From: Monosporascus cannonballus
Taxonomy: Eukaryota > Ascomycota > Sordariomycetes > Xylariales
Length of the DNA stretch: 64,000 nucleotides
Assembly: GCA_004154925.1 (NCBI GenBank)
Contig: QJNS01000004.1
Span: forward strand, 248,001 to 312,000
Direction of reading: 5' to 3'
Shown here in pieces: positions 1 through 13,719 of the stretch (position 1 is its first letter; each line of letters opens with the position of its first letter). The notes under the pieces are model-generated. The model had not been told where the DNA came from. It ran no database searches and worked only from the letters and a program-made list of their open reading frames with translations. The translations under genes and the position numbers were made by a program.

Positions 1-3000
1 AAGAAATGTAATTTTACTAAAATTATATTTTGGTTATTAATTATAAATATTATTTTTTAAAAAAACTTATTTTATTTTTATTATAAATACGTTACGAAAA
101 TTGGTAAATAAATTAATATTTCCTAATTAAGTTTTTCCGTAATATTATCGGTTTTTAAGTAATATGCGGTAAAAAAATATTACTTTATTTTTATAATTTG
201 TATAATCTGGTTTAACGTTTTCTTATTTAATTAATTTCTTTATTACTGATAATAACCCTAAAAAAGCATAAAATTTTTAAAATATTTTTACGAATAGTTC
301 CGTATATATTTTTACGTTTATCGTATATATTATTTTTAACATTATTATTTTAAATGATTAGTATATTATAATTATTAAAAGTTATAAATGATATTTCAAA
401 ATAATTAATAAGTCGGTTATAAAATCGATTAATATTTTGTTATAAAATCGTTTGAAACCCGGAAATAATTTAATAATTCTTTTTTATTTCTTAATATCTT
501 TTGTGGCCGGATACGTTAGTATTCCTCTAAAATTAATTTATTATATAATATATACCCGGTTAAAAAAAGCTTCTCGAAAATATTATTATCGTAATCTTTT
601 TGCTTAAGTAATTTATTATATAAAAATCGTAAATATTTTATATTAAGGCCGTTTTAAACAGCTTTTAATTTAAAATTTAACGGGATTTCCCAAATTAAAA
701 AAAAGACTTAATATCTAAAATATATTTCGTAATTAATATTAGTAATTGTAATTTTGGAGGGAAATTACGTTTTTTAAAAGAATTTATTACTTTTAATTTT
801 AATATTATTAATTATTATTATATTTTCGGCTTATTTTAAACTTGTCGTAAATAATATAAATAATTATTTATTTTTTATTAATAAAACTTTTTGTACGAAT
901 TTTTAATTATTGCCTTTTTTTATAAATATATTTTGTTTTTTATGCAAAAACATATCGGCCTTAATATTTAAACAGTTAATACGGAATTTAAAATAAAAAT
1001 TAAAACGGAATAAAATTTTTAATTATTTAACTTAATATTTATTTAGTTTTTTAAAAATTATAAAATATTTCAAATTTTTATATTTAATAATAATTCTAAA
1101 TAAGGTTATTATATTATATAACTTTATATTTTACCTTTTTAAATAACCTATGACCGTTATAAATCTTTTATTATTTATATTATAATTAATTTTAATGGAA
1201 ATTAACCTTTTAAAATAATAAATAACTAAATATAATATTTTTAATTTATTAACTTAAAATAAGTAATTTTTGTATATTATTTTTAAAATATTTTAACGTT
1301 ATTTTTTTTCTTTTAATAGAATAAGGTTCCTTTCCGAGTTAAAATTATTAACGGTACCGATATATCCGCATAATGGGCTATAAAGTTACGGTACAAATTT
1401 GCGAACCACAGGAAGTTTTAAATTTTTTTAAACGTTTTATACACTTTCCACTTTTTAATCGCGCGTACTTTTTCGAAATTTATTTATATTTCCTTCCCGG
1501 TATTTATAATAAATCCAAAATATTTTATTGTTTTTACGGCGAATTCGCATTAAAAAATATCCAGATTTAAATCCGTTTTCCTTAAGCGGTTTAAAATCTT
1601 TTTTACTTTTTGTATATGATTTTCCTTGGATCTGGAAAAAAAATAAAGATGTTATCCATATACGCTAAGTAGAAAACGTCGAGGTACTTTTTTAGGACCC
1701 CGTTAGCGTATCGTTAAAAGGTTACGAAAGCCCCGTATAAGCTAAACAATATTACCAATTATTCGTATAAGCCGAAACGTATTTAAAATGCCGTTTTTTA
1801 TTCGTTTTTTCTTATCCTAATTTTATAAAACGTTATTTGGACGTTTACTTTCGTAAATTACTTAACGTAAAAAAATAATTTTAAGGTTTTCGAAATAAAG
1901 AGTAAAAAGTAATTATTTTTTTAATTATTATATTTAACGCCTAATAATCGCAATACAAGCGTTGCTTTTTTCCGGGTTTTTTCATAAATAAAACCGGAAC
2001 ACTTATAAATAAATTTTTTTTCTCAAATATATCTTTTATTTAAAAATTCCGTTAAGGTTTTCCTTAAAATTAATAACTTTTTTTTAATTATATTATATAA
2101 AAGCCCTTATAATATTAATATTTCTTTCCTTATTTCGTTTTTACATGATAAAATTATATAATTAACTTTAAAGCGAAATAAAAATAAAGTACTACTTAAT
2201 TTTTTATTAAATAATTTCCGAAATATTTTTAATTTCAGCGGAAAATCTTCCTTAATTTTTAAATTTTTTTAAGTATTAATGCCTTATTAATATCGGCCAA
2301 AATAATGAAAAGTAATTAAATTTCTTTTTTAATCCTTTTAAAATTTCGAAATTCCGCCCTAAAAATAACAATTAAAAATTTTTTTGGTTTGCAAATTATT
2401 TATATGTTATTTTTTTAAGTTTTATAATTTTTTTGTAAACCTTTATATAACTTATTACGCCTATCCTCAAAAGGTACTTTTACGTTATATATATGACGTT
2501 ATAACGTTTTATCCAAAATTTCCTTAAAATTAAAAGGTAATTAAAGTTATTAATAATATATATAAATATCCTGGCCCTAAAGCAGTCGATATTTATCTAT
2601 ATATATATTATTTTCTTAATTTCTTTTCGCCGTTATTGGCTTTTTTTTCGAATTTGTTTTAATTTGCATAATTCTATTAAAATATGTAATAACCGTAAAT
2701 ATTTTACGAACATTTTACTTATTATAATAAAATATTTATATCCTTAATTAACAAAAGTTTTTATAAATCTTTCTTAATTAATATATATATTAATAATAAA
2801 TAAAATACCGTTTATATTTTATTTCGTAATTTTTATTTCGGTTTAAGTTATTTTTCGTTTCTGAATACGCCGATATTCAAAAAAAAATTTTTCTTTTTCG
2901 TTTTTAAATTCTCATTTTTCGTTTTCGTATACTTTTAAGAAATTAATATTTTTTTACGATCTTTTTATTAATAAGAACGGGTAGCGGTTTGCCTTATAAT

Positions 3001-4378
3001 TCAAATACTTATAACGTAAATAAAGGCTTTTCGTTTTACGGACGTTTTATTCCTTTTAAATTATTTATTATGCGTATTATTTCGGCGAGGAAAATAAAAT
3101 TTCAGGTTTTTGTTTTTACCGTTTTACTGCCGAAATACCCGTTATGTATATATTGTTATTCAAGTAATTTTTTAATTAATTATTATTATTTAATTAAATT
3201 ATTAAAAAGTTATTTATTCCTTTTTATTACGTTATTTCTTTAAGGCGTCCCGCAATTTTCATTATCTTATTTACTTATGCGTTATAATTTTTAATAAAAT
3301 GTATTAAAATAAAAATTTAAGTAAATTTTTTATTTAATATTCCTTTTAAAAATGTAAATTTCGTTTTTATTATTTAAACAATCCTTTTTATATTTATTAA
3401 CGTTTTTTCGAATAAAGCATAAAATTAAGAAAATTTCGCGTAATTGGTTTATTTTAAATTTCGAAACCATTCGGTGACCTTTTTCTTTTTGTATTAATTA
3501 TTATATTATTCGTATAATATTTAAAAAAATAATCTGGATTATAAACGTTATTTAAGTTTTCAATAATATAATAAGTAATAACCGTACGTTATATATTAAT
3601 TTTAAACTTTTCGTATATAACGTAAAATTAATTACGAATTCCTTTTACGAAAATAACGTTTATTTCGAACTTATAAATTATGAATACGTATTATCCGGGG
3701 AACTTTTTTTTTGTCCCGTCGAACTTCTCCAGTTAAAATATCGGCTTCCGCTTGGCTCCTATTATTAATTCGGTTGCTTAAACCGTTTTTGCGGAATAAC
3801 CTAATTACGTTTCTAATTATTATTAAGTTAAAAAAATAATATTCGTAAAGGTTATTATATTTTAAACTTATAACTAAATAATAAATTTTTACTAAATAAT
3901 TAAGCGGTTTCTGAGTTATTTGGCCGTTTATATTAATTTTTATTTACTTTATACTGCGTTTTTATGTGTTTACGAAATTATGTTATTTTTTTTTATTTTT
4001 TTCGAATTAATAACTTTTATATTATTTCATAACTGCTATAGACCTTATTAAGGTTTCCGTTATAACGCTAAATATCCTTTATAACTTTGGGTCGATAAGG
4101 GCCTTTTGCTAGGCCCCTTAAATAACGTTCGAAAATCCTGATATTTAATTCCGAACGTTTTTTGCTTTGCTAAATAATAAGCTAAAAAAAATGTAAAAAG
4201 TTTACGTAAGCGGTTTATAATCGGTTACTAATAAAAGTTTATTTTCTAGCTAAAAAGAAAAGAAAAAGAAGATGAAAATACAGTTATGTATATTCGCATA
4301 TAAGGCGCTGGGCTAGTGCTGCTTGGTATCGGCGTTTGTCCGGTGCTCCATAATAGGGCTCCATGCAGCCCTATCACA
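1..4378 (-). mobile_element. Family A gypsy element A1 (5' part; runs off window)
   Basis: Ty3/gypsy-type LTR retrotransposon relic on the minus strand. Its 5' LTR is at 4,192-4,378 and the body runs leftwards past base 1, so the integrase part and the 3' LTR are missing from the window. It matches element A2 along its whole length. The reverse-transcriptase block lies at about 1,640-2,000: VLFMK-like residues near 1,975-2,002 and a Y-M-D-N box (from YxDD) flanked by FYLA and IFIFF near 1,645-1,690. The distance from the LTR start to the YxDD box, about 2.7 kb, equals that in A2. The frame is broken by many stops at RIP-prone codons. It lies in B1, and the five bases after its LTR are GTTAT. 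Confidence 0.85.
4192..4378 (-). repeat. 5' LTR of A1 (187 bp)
   Basis: Reverse complement of the A2 LTRs. On the minus strand it starts TGTGATAGGGC and ends CTTTTTACA. It shares the GGAGC-CCGGACAAACGCC core and the pyrimidine-rich tract. The minus-strand reading frame over 4,246-4,506 is only a read-through of this LTR and is not a gene. Confidence 0.85.
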
Positions 4379-7300
4379 GTTATATCGAAAATTATATAAT
4401 TAATTTTAAGCAATTTTGCTTCGAGATTTGGCCGTTTGCTTAAGATATTTACTTTATTATTTTCTAAACTTTTCCTATAAATAATAACGTTGTCGAAGTT
4501 TGCCAACTTTTTAATATATTTTAATTATTATGTTATAAATGTTTTGGACGTAATGAATTAAGTAAAATTTTGATAATTCGTATAAACCTTTTATTTAAAA
4601 TGCCGTAATCAATTTGGTTTTTTTTAATTTATATGAAAAAAATAATAAGATATGATTTGCCTTAATTAATATGTAATTTATTATAATATTTAACGTATAA
4701 TCCGGAATATTAATCTTTAATTTAACTGGACCCTTTAAATCGTATATAATTAATATTAATGTATTAATAATTATATCTTAAATATTTTAAAATATTTGTT
4801 CCGTATTTAGCGTTTATTTGAATTCTCCTTTTCGTAAAGTTCGTCCAAAATATAATTATTTTGTTCACATTTCGAATAGATTACTTATAATAATTAACGA
4901 ATTCAAAAAAATATTAATCTTTTTTTTAGTTATTATGAACGTTTATTATTTTGTAATTACGGTAAATTTCTTAAAGTTTATTTTAATATATCTTGGAATA
5001 ATATTATATTTCAGATATGTCATTTTTTGCTTACAAAATTAACTTTTTTTAATATTAATAAATATTTTTACGTTTTGTAAAATTTAAAAAACTTTATAAA
5101 TATATTTTATGTGTATTTGTTCCGTTTCCGGAAAAATGAAAATATCGTCGAAATAACATATAGCGAAAATATCGAAATATTTTCGTAATATATAATTTAT
5201 TATCCGTTAAAAGGTTATTAATACGGTTAGAAATTTTATTAACGTAATCAAATATTTAAATTATCCGTGTTTCGTTTTAAAAGTTAGTTTTTTTTATATT
5301 TGTTTTAATTCTAATAAAGTTATATGTATTTCTAAGATTAAATATTATGAATTATTTGGTCCCGTAAAGTTAAGCTTTTATTTCCGTTATTAAAAATAAT
5401 AATATTCGACTTTTAATAATACGTTTATTTAATTATCTATAATTAATTTTAATTTGTAATTTTTTTCTTTTTGTAAATATAAGAAATAATAGATACTCTG
5501 CTCGTAATTGTAAAGGACGAATTTTTTTTTATTTCCGATCTTTTAGATATCTTTTGAAAATACGTAATTCGTTTCCGTTAAAATTGTGAATAAGGTAACA
5601 TTTTGTCAAAAATCTTTTTTTAAAAATTATCTTATAATCCTATTTACTATATTCTTGTAATTTCGTATTAAATGTTCTTTTAAAAGTTACTTTTATTTAT
5701 AATATTATAATAATATATGAATTAAATTTTCTAATTTTCGACATTATTAATTTTATTATTTTAAAACATTATTTAATTACTTTAACTTTATTTTGATAAT
5801 AATCATTATGTATCGTATTCTTTTCTAATACACTTTTTTATATTTTATTCATATAGGTAATAAGGTTTTTATTATATTTTTATATTTATATTCTTCGTTA
5901 TTATCGATTGAATATTAAACTCCTATTTTTTTTATTTATTAACAAAAAGTAAAATAAAGTTTATCTAGCTAGTTTTATCGCTAATCAAAATTCCATATTA
6001 ATATATTTACAATAAGCTCAAAATTATATCGTAATTTATTATTTAATATCGTTTTTTAATAAGAATTTCGAAGTGATTTATTTCGCATATAAGTTTTCCG
6101 TTATTATAAGCAAATTTTTAATTTGTAATATTGATTATCATATAAGGTTTTAATTTACGTTTCTATAATAATTTAAATTTATTAGTCATATTTAGTATAA
6201 AATAATTTGGGCTTAAAATTCCGTAATCCATTATTGTAATATATTAATGCATTTTTATTCGTATATTTAAAATAATAAAATTATTAACCTTTTTTATCGT
6301 TAGGTTTAAAATCCTTTTCGGGAATTCTTTTTAATTCTTTTAGGTTTTACTATTTTACGGCTGTTTTATAAGTAATTCTTTTCTTGTAATTTTTATTTAA
6401 ATATATCGCCTTTGTTTTATATTTTTTTGTTTCACCGGTTAAATTACTATATTTATTATTATTGCCGGCGTACTTTTTCTTTAAATCGTATTATTTATTT
6501 TTAATTTTATTATAATTTCTTTTCTTATCGAATAAATTATTTTCTTATATTTGTAAATATATTTTATTAAGGTTATTTTAATTATCGTTCCAAAGAGTTT
6601 TTATAAATTAAAGTATTTTCTGATAACGTTTTTTAGAGATTTATAATAATTACCAATTAAAAAAGAAAATTTATAATCATATTTAATAATATATTTTTAT
6701 GGCATGCTAAATTAATTTTTTTTCGTTTAATATTTATATTAATAATAATAATGAAAAACGATTTTTTGCGGATATTAATTTTTTGGAGTTGATGTTTTAT
6801 TTCGACCAATTACTAAATATTTTTTGGGCTTTTAATTAAAATAATATTAATATTATTATTTATTATTTTTATTATTTTTTATATAATTCGGAAAATCGAA
6901 TCCCTCATAATAGATGCAGATAATTTATACGTAAATATATTATTTTTACTTTTCGTAATTAAAATATTCTCGTCTTCGACAATATATAGCGTATATTTTG
7001 CCGTATTCATTAAATATTTCAGCATAAAGTTTTTTTATTTAATTTTCTATTCGCATATTTATTTTTATAATATTTTTATTGTATTCGCGATACATATTAA
7101 ATTAGCTTTTTCGATTTTTATATTTTTGGTTAAACTTTTGTCGTAATAATCCTTTTTAAAGTTTTGGCTATAAAAAACCTAACTTATATTTAAGCTAAAT
7201 TATACTAATAAATTTATTTTCATCCTGTTAATTCTTTCTGGATTACTTTTTAAATATAGGTTTCCAATTATTTTAACGGGATTCTTTTAACCTTTTATAT

Positions 7301-7931
7301 TATAATACCTTATATCCTATTTTGTTATAATTATAATATTTAATTTAGCCTTAATTCTTCGTATAAATAACTTTTAATTTCATTAATTATAATTTTATGC
7401 CATAAGAAATGTTATTACGTTGAAAAGTGTTAATATTAATTATATATTAATATTTATTATTAATTGTTTTTATACGTTTAATATATTTTATATATTATTA
7501 ATCGTTAAATTTACTTATCATAATAATATAATCCCATTAGTAATAAAAGTACTCGAATTTAAAAACTTTTTTAATATTGTTTTTAAACCGTCGAAAAACT
7601 TAATTAAGCATATTTTTTATCCTTAATATAATTTAATTATTAATTAAATTAACGTACTGTTATACTTAGATATCAATTTCTTTTATTATAATTATTACAT
7701 TTATATTTCGGCTTTTATTATGTTATTTATTTTTCCGAAGGATTTCGTTAATATTTATTCGAATTATTTATAATCGTTATGGATTCGATTTACTTTTAGG
7801 ATTCGTTTTTCAATTAATACGGTAACATAATTTTTATTATAAATTTAAATTAAATAATTATATTTTCGATAAACTGTTCGATTACGAATTTAATTTATGT
7901 AATTAACGTAATCAATTAAATAAGAAAATAT
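4379..7931 (-). mobile_element. B1 internal region, left segment (pol and gag remnants)
   Basis: Minus-strand gypsy pol/gag remnant of element B1, lying between the A1 insertion and the B2 insertion. The reverse-transcriptase box reads AICYFDDIFIF on the minus strand near 5,110-5,165. A Gag zinc-knuckle relic reads KYYNYNKIGYK near 7,291-7,342, with cysteines changed to tyrosine as RIP would produce (TGT to TAT). It aligns with B2 from about 10,370 onward and again across 18,213-20,340. It is older or more diverged than B2, and alignment becomes poor beyond 7,400. The short plus-strand frames here are antisense shadows. Confidence 0.75.
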
Positions 7932-8339
7932 TGTGACAAGCTAGGCTGTTTAACCAATAATTAAACCTTAGCCGTACGGGTTTATGTTGGCAGAAGTATC
8001 GTGGAAATCTAAGTAATAAATATAATAACGTATTACGTTTCGTAATGCCAAAAATGCCTTATCCTATTGCAAACGATTGGTATTAATAAGTATTGCAAGC
8101 TGATACTATCTAAACTATGGAAATAATCAGCGTATATATCTTAATTTCTTTATTATTGCTTATCCTTATTTAATAAAGTTTTGTTAAACGGTTGCTTAAT
8201 GCTATTTAGTCGAATTTAATCGTACTTAGTCGTGCTTAATTAAAACCCGCTAAGCATTAATTACGTCACCCTGAACTAACGTAGCTTTATGATCTTGGCT
8301 GGACCGTTTTCGCAGGCCCAGCTAGCTTAAGTTGTAATA
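7932..8339 (-). repeat. 3' LTR of B2
   Basis: Left LTR of the minus-strand element, about 408 bp. On the plus strand it starts TGTGACAAG and ends TTGTAATA, from TTGTGACA by C-to-T change. It aligns with 21,168-21,575, differing mainly by G-to-A and C-to-T changes. The U3 half (high coordinates) has near-tandem TTAGTCG/CGTACTTAG units at about 8,201-8,240. Confidence 0.88.
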
Positions 8340-8362
8340 CGATCTCCCTTTTCCCTAAATTT
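8340..8362 (-). other. Polypurine tract of B2
   Basis: On the minus strand the bases next to the 3' LTR read AGGGAAAAGGGAGATCG, a purine-rich run at the place where plus-strand DNA synthesis is primed in LTR elements. This fixes the element's orientation independently of the coding remnants. Confidence 0.6.
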
Positions 8363-8680
8363 TGCCCTTAAGAGTTTTCTTTTTTTTTTTTTAGTAAGCT
8401 TTTTCCCCTTAAAATATCGGCCCGCATTATTAAAAATCTTCATCAGGTTCCTTTGTTTACTATACGATATCAAAATCTGCTTTTTATTTTTGACGATTTT
8501 AGTTTTAAAGTTATACCGTACTTTTTGTACTTTTTTAAAAATTAAAAATGCAAAATAATAAAAACGCTTCCCAATATAAGGTATATATTCAATATAATTA
8601 TATTTAAAATAACAACGGCTTTCTCTTATCCTCTTTAAAAAATATTAGTACCGAAAATTAACATTTAAAACGCGAAAAGG

Positions 8681-9062
8681 TACTTGCGGAGGAATGTTTT
8701 CTGGAATTGCAAAAACGCTATCGATAAGAAATAAACGAGGCCATTACCTAATTCATCCGTTTTCGAAAATAAAAAACGTTTTTTCGTTCGAAAAAATTAA
8801 AATGGTATAGCAAAAATTGCAATCGCTAAAAGCGCTAAAGGAGCAGAAACGTTAGGAACAGGCCAACGCCGAGGTTTCTTTAACCGCCTTAACTCTTTTT
8901 CTGAAGTTATTTAACATTACCTGGCCGCTGGAAAACGTTAATTAGGATGTAATTATATCCGGTAATTCCGTTATTGTTAATAAAAATTCTTTAACAAGTA
9001 CTAAGCGCTAATAAGGTTTTTAGCAGGTTCCCAGATGTTTTCGGAATTTGGGTACTTTTTTA
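8681..9062 (+). pseudogene. Antisense accessory frame of family B (B2 copy)
   Basis: A decayed plus-strand reading frame between pol and the 3' LTR, opposite to the element's own genes. It begins with LAEECFLELQKRYR and FIRFRK-KTFFRSKK. After one frame change near 8,800 it continues with a lysine/glutamine/leucine-rich stretch (LKALKEQKR) and ends with VPRCFRNLGTF near 9,026-9,060. In-frame stops are mostly TAA, and each becomes CAA (Gln) if RIP is undone. The same frame, with the same ending, occurs in element C at 38,896-39,237. The basic/coiled-coil flavour recalls the tails of some fungal DDE transposases, but I cannot assign a family. The function is unknown. Confidence 0.5.
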
Positions 9063-11352
9063 TTTAATTAGGTACTGGGTAAGTTCGTTTTATTTTCGTA
9101 TATTCAGGATTTTTTCCACTTCGTTTCTTTGTTCGTCTTTTACTTCCATATTATTTTATGCCGTATATACCTTAATTATATTTAATGTTAATTCGAATAA
9201 AAAAACGTAAAAATTTAAATAAACTTTAGTTTTTGGTAGAAATTCTAATTAATAATTATTTTATGAGATTTTTTAGCGATTTTATATAAACCGATATATT
9301 TGAAATCGAATTTCTTATTAGGTTTTTATGTTTAAATACTTTTCGTAACGAAAAAAACCATTTCCCCTTTTTTACAAGTTAATTTCTTTAACCTTTTCTA
9401 ATTATAATATTTGCTTACTTAATTCCGTACGAATTTTAATTTTAATTTTATTTTTTAATATAACTATCATAACTGTTTTAATATAAGAATTATTTTTACA
9501 TTAATTCGACGGTCGTTTCGTATTTTTTTATTAACTTTTAAAATAAAACTGAAATTTATATTTATAGGTATTATTTTAATGCTTTCGTAATAATTAATAT
9601 TATAAGTTAATTATACGATTCGTAATTCTTTACTTTAAATATTTTTTTCATAATTAATATAATATCGTAAATAAGTTTCCAAAATTTGGTTTATGCATTT
9701 TATTTATTTATCCGTTTAAGATGTAAATACGGTAGATAATTTATAATTTAAATCAATTTATACTATTAGGTTTTGCTAAAACTTAAATGCGAATATCGAT
9801 CCTTTACTTAAAATATATTTGATTAGTAATCAGTAAATGCTGAAAGTATATTTAAAGAACATATATGTTATCTGTTCGGCGTTTATATCCTTGTAATATG
9901 GTGAGAAATAAGAAAGTTTCGTAAATCGGTCGAAAGTTACAAAAATGTTGTCTTAATATATTTCCGTAATTGGACTTTTTTGCCATAAAAATTAGTAATA
10001 AAGTCGATATAACTAAATATTATGGTTACTTTACGAATAATAATGGCTGTAAATTTCCGTATAGCTTATATCTTCGAATCTTCGCCCTGGCGCAAATATC
10101 GTATTATTATATAACTTTTTATATGATTAATTTTATTTTAAAAAAGGCAAATATGCGGTAAAATCTTTTTAAGGTTTTGCGGATCTCTTGATATCCGTAT
10201 AATTGATATTTATATATTTTTCCTGTTAAATCCTTTTAGTATTCTTTTAGAACTTATATTTTTATTTTTTGAGTTTTTTGGAAAATTATTATTATATTGT
10301 TAAATCCTCTGATATATATCGAAAGGTACTACTCAAATTATCGCAATTCGTCGTAAGCGTAAATATCCTTTTATAATAATACCTAAAATTATATAATTAA
10401 TTTTAACTAATTTCTTTTCGAGGTTTGGTTGCTTATTTAAGGCATTTACTTTGGTATTTTTTAAAGCCTTTCTTATAAATAATAACTAAATTAAAATTCG
10501 CTAATTATTCTGCATATTTTAATTATCGTTTTATAAGTTCCCTAGTCGTAATAAATTGGGTAAGATTTGAATAATTTACATAAACTTTAATTTAATGCAA
10601 ATGTCCTTTTAAAAAATACTTAAAATTTCGAAATATTATAATAATAACTATAAACCTTTTATCGAGAATACCGTAATTAAATTTGATTCCTTTTAACTTG
10701 TACGAAAAAAATACAATAAAATGCAATTTGCTTTAATTATTTCGTTATTCGATTATTACGATTAACGTGTAATCCGAAATATCGGGTTTTAATTTGATAA
10801 GGCGGTTTAGATCGTACATAATTAGTACTGGCTCGTTAATAATCGTAATCTTACTATCCTGAAATGCTTTTTTCGTATTTGGCGTCCATTTAAATTTTTT
10901 TTTTCGTAAGGTTCGTTAAGGATATAATGATTTTGCTAAAGGTTCGAATAAACTTCTTATAATAATTGGCGAATTTCATGAATACTTATATTTTCTTAAT
11001 TATTATTAATAATTTTCGATATTATAATTATAGTTATTTCCTTAAGGGTTATTTTAATATATTTTAAGGTAACAATATGTTTTAAATATTCCATTTCCTA
11101 TTTATAGAACTAATTCTTTTCCGTATTACTAAATAACCTTATATTCTAAAAAGCTTAAAAAATTTATATACGTATACTATATATTTGTTTTCCGTTCCGG
11201 AAAAGATGAAAATATCGTTAAGATAACAAATAACGAAAATATTAAAGTATTTTCGTAATATATAACTTATTATCTGTTAGAAAATTACTGGTACGTTCGT
11301 AAATCTTATTAATATAACCAAATTTTTAAATAATCCGTATGTCATTTTAAAA
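9063..11352 (-). pseudogene. B2 pol remnant: RT C-terminal part, RNase H, integrase region
   Basis: Minus-strand pol remnant. Near 11,190-11,240 it reads FVICYLNDIFIFSG, the YLDD catalytic box of a gypsy reverse transcriptase with the second Asp changed to Asn (GAT to AAT, a RIP change). Immediately before the A2 junction it reads FKMTYGLFKNLVI, matching FRTRYGxFExLVMPFG of the family. The region 9,100-10,800 should hold RNase H and integrase by position, but no catalytic motif could be read with confidence. Many in-frame stops. Confidence 0.7.
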
Positions 11353-11357
11353 GTTAT
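11353..11357. repeat. Target-site duplication of A2 (left copy; right copy 18,213-18,217)
   Basis: GTTAT occurs immediately before the left LTR and immediately after the right LTR. Removing A2 plus one GTTAT restores a continuous B2 sequence that matches uninterrupted B1 at about 5,270-5,330. Confidence 0.9.
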
Positions 11358-11542
11358 TGTGATAGGGCTATATGGAGCCGTATTATGGAGCACCGGACAA
11401 ACGCCGGTACCAAGTAGCATTAGCGCAGCGCCTTATATGCGAACACATATAACTGTATTTTTTTTTTTTTCTTTCTCTTTTAATTAGAAAATAAATTTCT
11501 ATTAATAATTGATTACAAACCGTTCAGGTAAAGCTTTTTATG
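11358..11542 (+). repeat. 5' LTR of A2 (about 185 bp)
   Basis: Starts TGTGATAGGGC. It has the same blocks as the right LTR: GGAGC near the start, CCGGTACCAAG, GCGCAGCGCCTTATATGCGAA, and a pyrimidine-rich tract. The last two bases are mutated relative to TTACA of the 3' copy. Confidence 0.88.
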
Positions 11543-13719
11543 TATTTTCTAGCTTACCATTTAATATAACAAAAAACGTTCAGGATTAGATGTTAAAATT
11601 TTCGAACGTTTTTAATGGGCCCAGCAAGGGGCTTTTATTAACCCAGAGTTACAAAGGGTATTTAGCGTTATAAAGGAAACCCTAATAAGCTCGATAGTAG
11701 CTATGGAACAGGACATAAGTTACCAATTCAAAGAAAACAAAAAAAAGGCAGTTTAATTTTATAAATATATAAAAACGTAACATAAGGTAAATAAGTAACT
11801 AATATAAATAATCGAATAATTTAAAAATAGCTTAATTACTTAGGAAAAGCTTATTATTTAGTTATAAGTTTAAAATAAGATAGCTTTTATGAATACTGAT
11901 ATTTTTTCGATTTAATAACGATTAGAAACGTAATTAGGCCATTTTCGAAAAACGGCTTCAGCAACCGAATTAATAATAGGAGCTAAACGGAAACCGTTAT
12001 TCTGGCCGAAAAAGTTCGATAAAATAAAAGAGAAATCCTCCGGATAATACTTATTTATAACTGATAAACTTAAAATAAACGTTATTTTCGTAAAAGAAAT
12101 TCGTAAGTAATTTTATGCTATATACGAAAGGTTCCAAGTTAATATTTAATATACGGTTATTATTTATTATATTACGGGAAACTTCAATAATATTTATAAT
12201 TTCGTCCGTTTTTTGCAGATATTATATAAATAATATAATAATCGGCATAAAAAAACGTAACAGAATATTTTCGACATTTAAAATAGACCGATAACGCGAA
12301 ATTTTCGTTATTTTATTTTTTATTCAAAAAAAACGTTAATAAATGTAAAAAAGATTATTTAGTTAACGGGGATAAAATTTAGGTTTTTAAAAACAATATT
12401 AAATGAAAAACCTACCAAAGTTTTAATTTTAATAAATTTCTCTGAAAGTTAAAACGTATAAGTAAATAAAATAATAAAAATTGCCGGACGTTTTAAAGAA
12501 ATAACGCAGTAAAAAATATTTTTTAATAACCTAATCGGATAATAATAATTAACCGGGAAATAACCTAAATAACAATATAACTATAACGGGTATTTTAATA
12601 ATAAAACGGCAAAAACAAAAATTCCAAATTTTATTTTTAATGCCGAAATAATATATACGATAAGTAATTTAAAAGGAACGGAACGTCCGTAAAGCAAAAG
12701 GCCTTTACCTGCGTTATAAATATCTTAATTATAGGGTGAAGCGCTGCCCGTTTTTACTAATAAAGAAACAGTAAAAAGGGATTAATTTATTAAAAACGTA
12801 TAAAAATAAAAAGTCGGAATTTAAAAGAAAATTTTTTTTTAAGTATCGGTACGTTCAGGAACGAAAAGCAACTTAGGCCGAAATAAAATTCGCGCAGTAA
12901 AATATAAACGAAATTTTATTTATGATTAATATATATATTAATTAAGAAAGATTTATAGAAACTTTTGTTAATTTGTAATATAAATGTTTTGCCGTAATAA
13001 GCGAAACGTTCGTAAAATCTTTACGGTTACCGCATATTTTAATAAAATTACATAAATTAAAGAAATTCGAAAAGAAAAAACCGATAACGACCGGAAAGAA
13101 TTAAAAAAATAATATATATGGAGATAAATATCGACGATCACAAAGCTGGAATATTTATATATATTATTAAGAGCTTTAATTATCCCTTAATTTTATGAAA
13201 TCTTTAAATAAAATATTATAATGTTATATATATAGCGTAAAAACACCTTTTAACGATAAGTATAATAAGTTATATAAAGGTTTACGAAACAAAATACGAA
13301 ATTTAAAAAATAACGTATAAATAATTTATAAGGCAAAAAAAGGTTTAACTGCCGTTTTCGAAGGAGAATTTTTGAAAATAAAAAAGATTAAAAGGATTAA
13401 ATAACAAATTTAATGATTTTCATTTATTTTGGCCGATATTAATAAGGCGTTAACGGTTAAAAAGAAATAAAGGTTAACGAAAAATTTCCGTTTAAATTAA
13501 AAGCCTTTTGGAAATTATTTCACAAAATATTAGGTGATACTTTATCGTTATCCCGTTCCGGAATAAACCATATAATCTTATTATGCAAAAACGAAACGGG
13601 AAAAAAATACAGGTATTATAAAAGCTTTAACATAATATAATTAAAGGGAAATTATTAACCTTAACGAAAACCGTCATAAATTTTTAATTAACCGTATATT
13701 TACGTAAGTAATTTACTTA

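Noticed and set aside
4379..4383. GTTAT beside A1 as proof of target-site preference shared with A2
   Set aside because: Same five bases as the A2 duplication, but A1's other end is outside the window, and AT-rich pentamers coincide easily. Two cases are not evidence.
1373..10161. Several 60-90 codon plus-strand frames in the AT-rich region (for example 1,373, 2,989, 4,818, 7,420, 9,970)
   Set aside because: They are antisense to, or out of frame with, recognised transposon remnants. They have AT-driven Ile/Phe/Tyr/Asn composition and are not conserved as open frames in the other copies.
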